Assembly (NCBI GenBank): GCA_022792135.1
Contig: JAAWAM010000025.1
Coordinates: forward strand, 1 to 36,860
Direction of reading: 5' to 3'
DNA from: Clostridia bacterium
GTDB taxonomy: Bacteria; Bacillota; Clostridia; TANB77; CAG-508
Length of the DNA: 36,860 nucleotides
Part shown: positions 35,248 through 36,860 of the stretch, one piece after another
Layout of the letters: each line of letters opens with the position of its first letter
Numbering within the stretch: position 1 is the first letter of the stretch
Position numbers and translations under genes: made by a program
Notes under the pieces: model-generated
What the model was told of the DNA's origin: nothing
What the model saw: the letters and a program-made list of their open reading frames with translations, nothing else
The model's database searches: none

Positions 35248-36252
35248 TTATTTTGTTATATATTTTTGATTTCTGCTTTTGGTTTTTTCTGGTATTGTCA
35301 TTTGGATTTTTTCTTGTTCTAATAATGGATTCAAGTAATTATATATAAATGTTGTTCTATGTTTTAATCCAATATATTCCATTATTTCTTTTACACATTT
35401 AGATGTTTTACAAAATTCTAAAATTAATTCTATTTTATCTTCTTTCTTGTTCGGTTTATCTTGTTCGGTTTGACCTAAATATTCCAAAACTTCCTTATCA
35501 AAATAAAAACTAATTCTTAAAAAATTTGGTAAAAATTCAAAAATTGATTTGTCGTAAACACACATTATTCTTTCCATACCAGATCCTAATTGTTCCACCA
35601 AGTCTACATCTTTAAATACTCTCATTAACTCTTTATTTCTAGGTGCTGATACAGCATTGAAAAAATCTTCTTGTGTAATTTCTTGTGGTAACCCACCATA
35701 AGAAGTTATTGTAAATCTATCAGAAAATATCTCAAATACAGGAGGAATACCACTTGAATAATCATTATGTACCATAGCATTTATTATCGCTTCTTTTAAT
35801 GCTTTACTATCAACTAGCGTCTTTTCAATTCTTGTTTTTGATGTGATTTTGGCAGACCTTTTATTTTCTACTGTCATTTTATCTATAACACTTTGAGTTG
35901 CTTTTATTAGAAAACAGTATCCAAATTCATAATTTTCCAATAAATCCACCTTGTTTGTACCAGCATATCTTGCCACTTTAATAGATGTTCCATTTTCGTC
36001 AGCAAGTAAATATCCATTATAATTATACTTTCCATTTTCCATTACTAACTCAAGATTTCTTTCAAAGTTATTTGTAATAGTATTTCCTTGCCCTTCATAG
36101 TAAATTTTCAATTGCTTAAATATTAGATCTTGTCTTGGCGATTCAATTTTATTTAACGAGTTTCTTACTCTTCTTGCATACAAATTATCAATCATTTCTG
36201 TAGTCATTTTCTCTTTACTACTTCCAACTCTTACATAAATTCCACCTCTCAT
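35248..36252 (-). CDS. RecG/AlbA_2-type ATP-binding protein, N-terminally short
   Basis: This 334-residue protein resembles the GHKL-type ATP-binding half of AlbA_2/RecG-like transcriptional regulator proteins. ALKEAIINAMVHNDYSSG is the N-box, ITSYGGLPQEITQEDFF and VEQLGSGMERI are the glycine motifs, and a winged-helix-like C-terminus follows. The first residues, GGIYVRVGSSKEKMT, correspond to the end of the usual N-terminal AlbA_2 domain, so about 100 residues are missing. The ATG has AGGAGG upstream and overlaps the previous stop as ATGA. It may be a functional short form or a 5'-truncated gene re-started behind another fragment. Confidence 0.75.
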   Translation of the reverse strand: MRGGIYVRVGSSKEKMTTEMIDNLYARRVRNSLNKIESPRQDLIFKQLKIYYEGQGNTITNNFERNLELVMENGKYNYNGYLLADENGTSIKVARYAGTNKVDLLENYEFGYCFLIKATQSVIDKMTVENKRSAKITSKTRIEKTLVDSKALKEAIINAMVHNDYSSGIPPVFEIFSDRFTITSYGGLPQEITQEDFFNAVSAPRNKELMRVFKDVDLVEQLGSGMERIMCVYDKSIFEFLPNFLRISFYFDKEVLEYLGQTEQDKPNKKEDKIELILEFCKTSKCVKEIMEYIGLKHRTTFIYNYLNPLLEQEKIQMTIPEKTKSRNQKYITK

Positions 36253-36560
36253 AAAATATTACCTCCTACTATACCTGTGAATTTTTTAGGGGTTTGTATA
36301 CCAAATTTATAAAAAAACTTTAAAAATTTTTTTACCCTCTCATATGTTTGCTCAAAAAAGTGCATTTTCGCACCCCTAGTTTGGAAAAAATTTATAATTT
36401 TTAATTTCACAAGAATTTGTTTAATTTCTTTTATGTTATATTTTTGATTGTGTTCTTTAATGTAAAAGTTTTTATTAGCAATTTCATTTACCTTATATTC
36501 AAGTATAGTAAGAGTAGATGGATATTTAATTAGATATTCGATTGGTTCAACAAATTGCAA
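36249..36560 (-). CDS. hypothetical Lys/Phe-rich ORF, possibly a fragment
   Basis: This frame of up to 103 residues has a doubtful TTG start and no clear ribosome binding site. It is rich in Lys, Phe, Ile and Tyr (for example KMHFFEQTYERVKKFLKFFY). I do not recognise it. Its stop overlaps the start of the ATP-binding protein gene (ATGA), consistent with coupling, but it could equally be the tail of a disrupted gene. Confidence 0.35.
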   Translation of the reverse strand: MQFVEPIEYLIKYPSTLTILEYKVNEIANKNFYIKEHNQKYNIKEIKQILVKLKIINFFQTRGAKMHFFEQTYERVKKFLKFFYKFGIQTPKKFTGIVGGNIL

Positions 36561-36571
36561 ATTAGTAGCCT

Positions 36572-36676
36572 TTAAATGCTTAATTTTGCACTTTTAACTC
36601 TATACTCATAGTCTTTTATAATTTCTAATATTTCAGCATTTGGCTCTAAATCTTGTAATATTTCAAATTCAAGCAT
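36572..36676 (-). CDS. 34-residue ORF, relative of the ORF at 30705
   Basis: The frame starts MLEFEILQDLEPNAEILEII and continues KDYEYRVKSAKLSI. It has the same length as, and a shared KDY-x-Y-x-VK core with, the ORF at 30705-30809, and a GGGAAGGAGGGC stretch upstream that could serve as ribosome binding site. The pair brackets the accessory island. Confidence 0.4.
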   Translation of the reverse strand: MLEFEILQDLEPNAEILEIIKDYEYRVKSAKLSI

Positions 36677-36729
36677 AAAAAATGCCCTCCTTCCCAGAAA
36701 GAGAACATTCTAGTTTCATATATAAAAAA

Positions 36730-36745
36730 GCGGAATAAATTCCGC
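36730..36745. terminator. hairpin near the right edge
   Basis: GCGGAAT (36730-36736) pairs with ATTCCGC (36739-36745), flanked by an A run. A second imperfect hairpin (AAAGAG..CTCTTT) follows at about 36750-36778. Possibly an IS end or a terminator. Confidence 0.45.
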
Positions 36746-36825
36746 CCTTAAAGAGTCTGATTAAGTTTAGGCTCTTTAGTTTTGCTTTTTCACTAATTTA
36801 TGATATATTTTTATCGGTGATATTA

Positions 36826-36860
36826 ATGTCTAAATTTACTATAAAACAGATTTTTATTGA
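36826..36860 (+). CDS. start of a gene running off the window, probably IS91-type transposase
   Basis: GGTGAT precedes ATG and the frame reads MSKFTIKQIFI to the edge. This opening resembles IS91-type transposases with an N-terminal zinc-binding domain (typical start ..F.IKQIF.D.W..F). Only 11 residues are visible, so the family is a guess. Confidence 0.4.
   Translation, partial: MSKFTIKQIFI

Noticed and set aside
1..36860. tRNA or rRNA genes, including a suppressor tRNA that could explain the CGG shifts
   Set aside because: No cloverleaf with a T-loop signature was seen on either strand; the decoding tRNA, if any, is outside the window.

Overview
The window is chromosomal DNA from an AT-rich, low-GC Bacillota (Firmicutes) bacterium. 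This is suggested by strong AGGAGG-type ribosome binding sites, TTG/GTG/ATG starts, and the CarD, FeoAB, BioY, UPF0182 and DUF5665 set. A precise taxon cannot be fixed; an uncultured clostridial lineage is plausible.

Layout. 1-665: a tandem series of hairpins with no convincing gene. 666-3358: a two-gene minus-strand unit encoding two proteins with HEPN-like R-x4-H motifs, a candidate defence pair. 3.7-14.5 kb: housekeeping and metal genes (carD, dut, feoA, feoB, a Nudix hydrolase, an MgtA-type P-ATPase, dnaE) with two palindromic REP/MITE-like elements. 14.6-21.5 kb, plus strand: thioesterase, bioY, a zinc-ribbon protein, tyrS, then a surface/two-component module. 21.5-30.6 kb, minus strand: DUF5665, UPF0182, ftsY and a fruK-fruA-ptsH-ptsI sugar PTS operon. 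30.7-36.9 kb: an accessory island (Nudix hydrolase, unknown protein, secreted nuclease, DinD, transposase remnants, an ATPase-like protein, a probable IS91-type start), with a related 34-codon ORF near each end.

Main finding. Seven genes (feoA, feoB x4, dnaE, ftsY, fruA, an unknown gene x2, a non-specific nuclease) look broken by +1 frameshifts, 11 in total. Every one lies exactly at an in-frame CGG codon. Skipping the C, so that CGG-N is read as Gly (GGN), restores a full-length conserved protein each time: for example GVNGVGKTT in the FtsY P-loop, GDRPG in FruA and HACGVV in DnaE. I found no in-frame CGG anywhere else in a supported gene, while about 34 out-of-frame CGG trinucleotides in the same genes cause no shift. 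The simplest reading is that CGG is not an Arg codon here but a +1 recoding signal giving Gly, by quadruplet decoding or by tRNA-Gly entry at an unassigned codon. Because dnaE and ftsY are normally essential, decoding would have to be efficient. A sequencing artefact is the main alternative and can be tested.

How the genes work together: FeoA/FeoB import ferrous iron; FruK/FruA/HPr/EI take up and phosphorylate a fructose-type sugar; the two-component system with its secreted and membrane-anchored neighbours probably senses an envelope signal; the nuclease, DinD, ATPase-like protein and IS remnants belong to a variable region.
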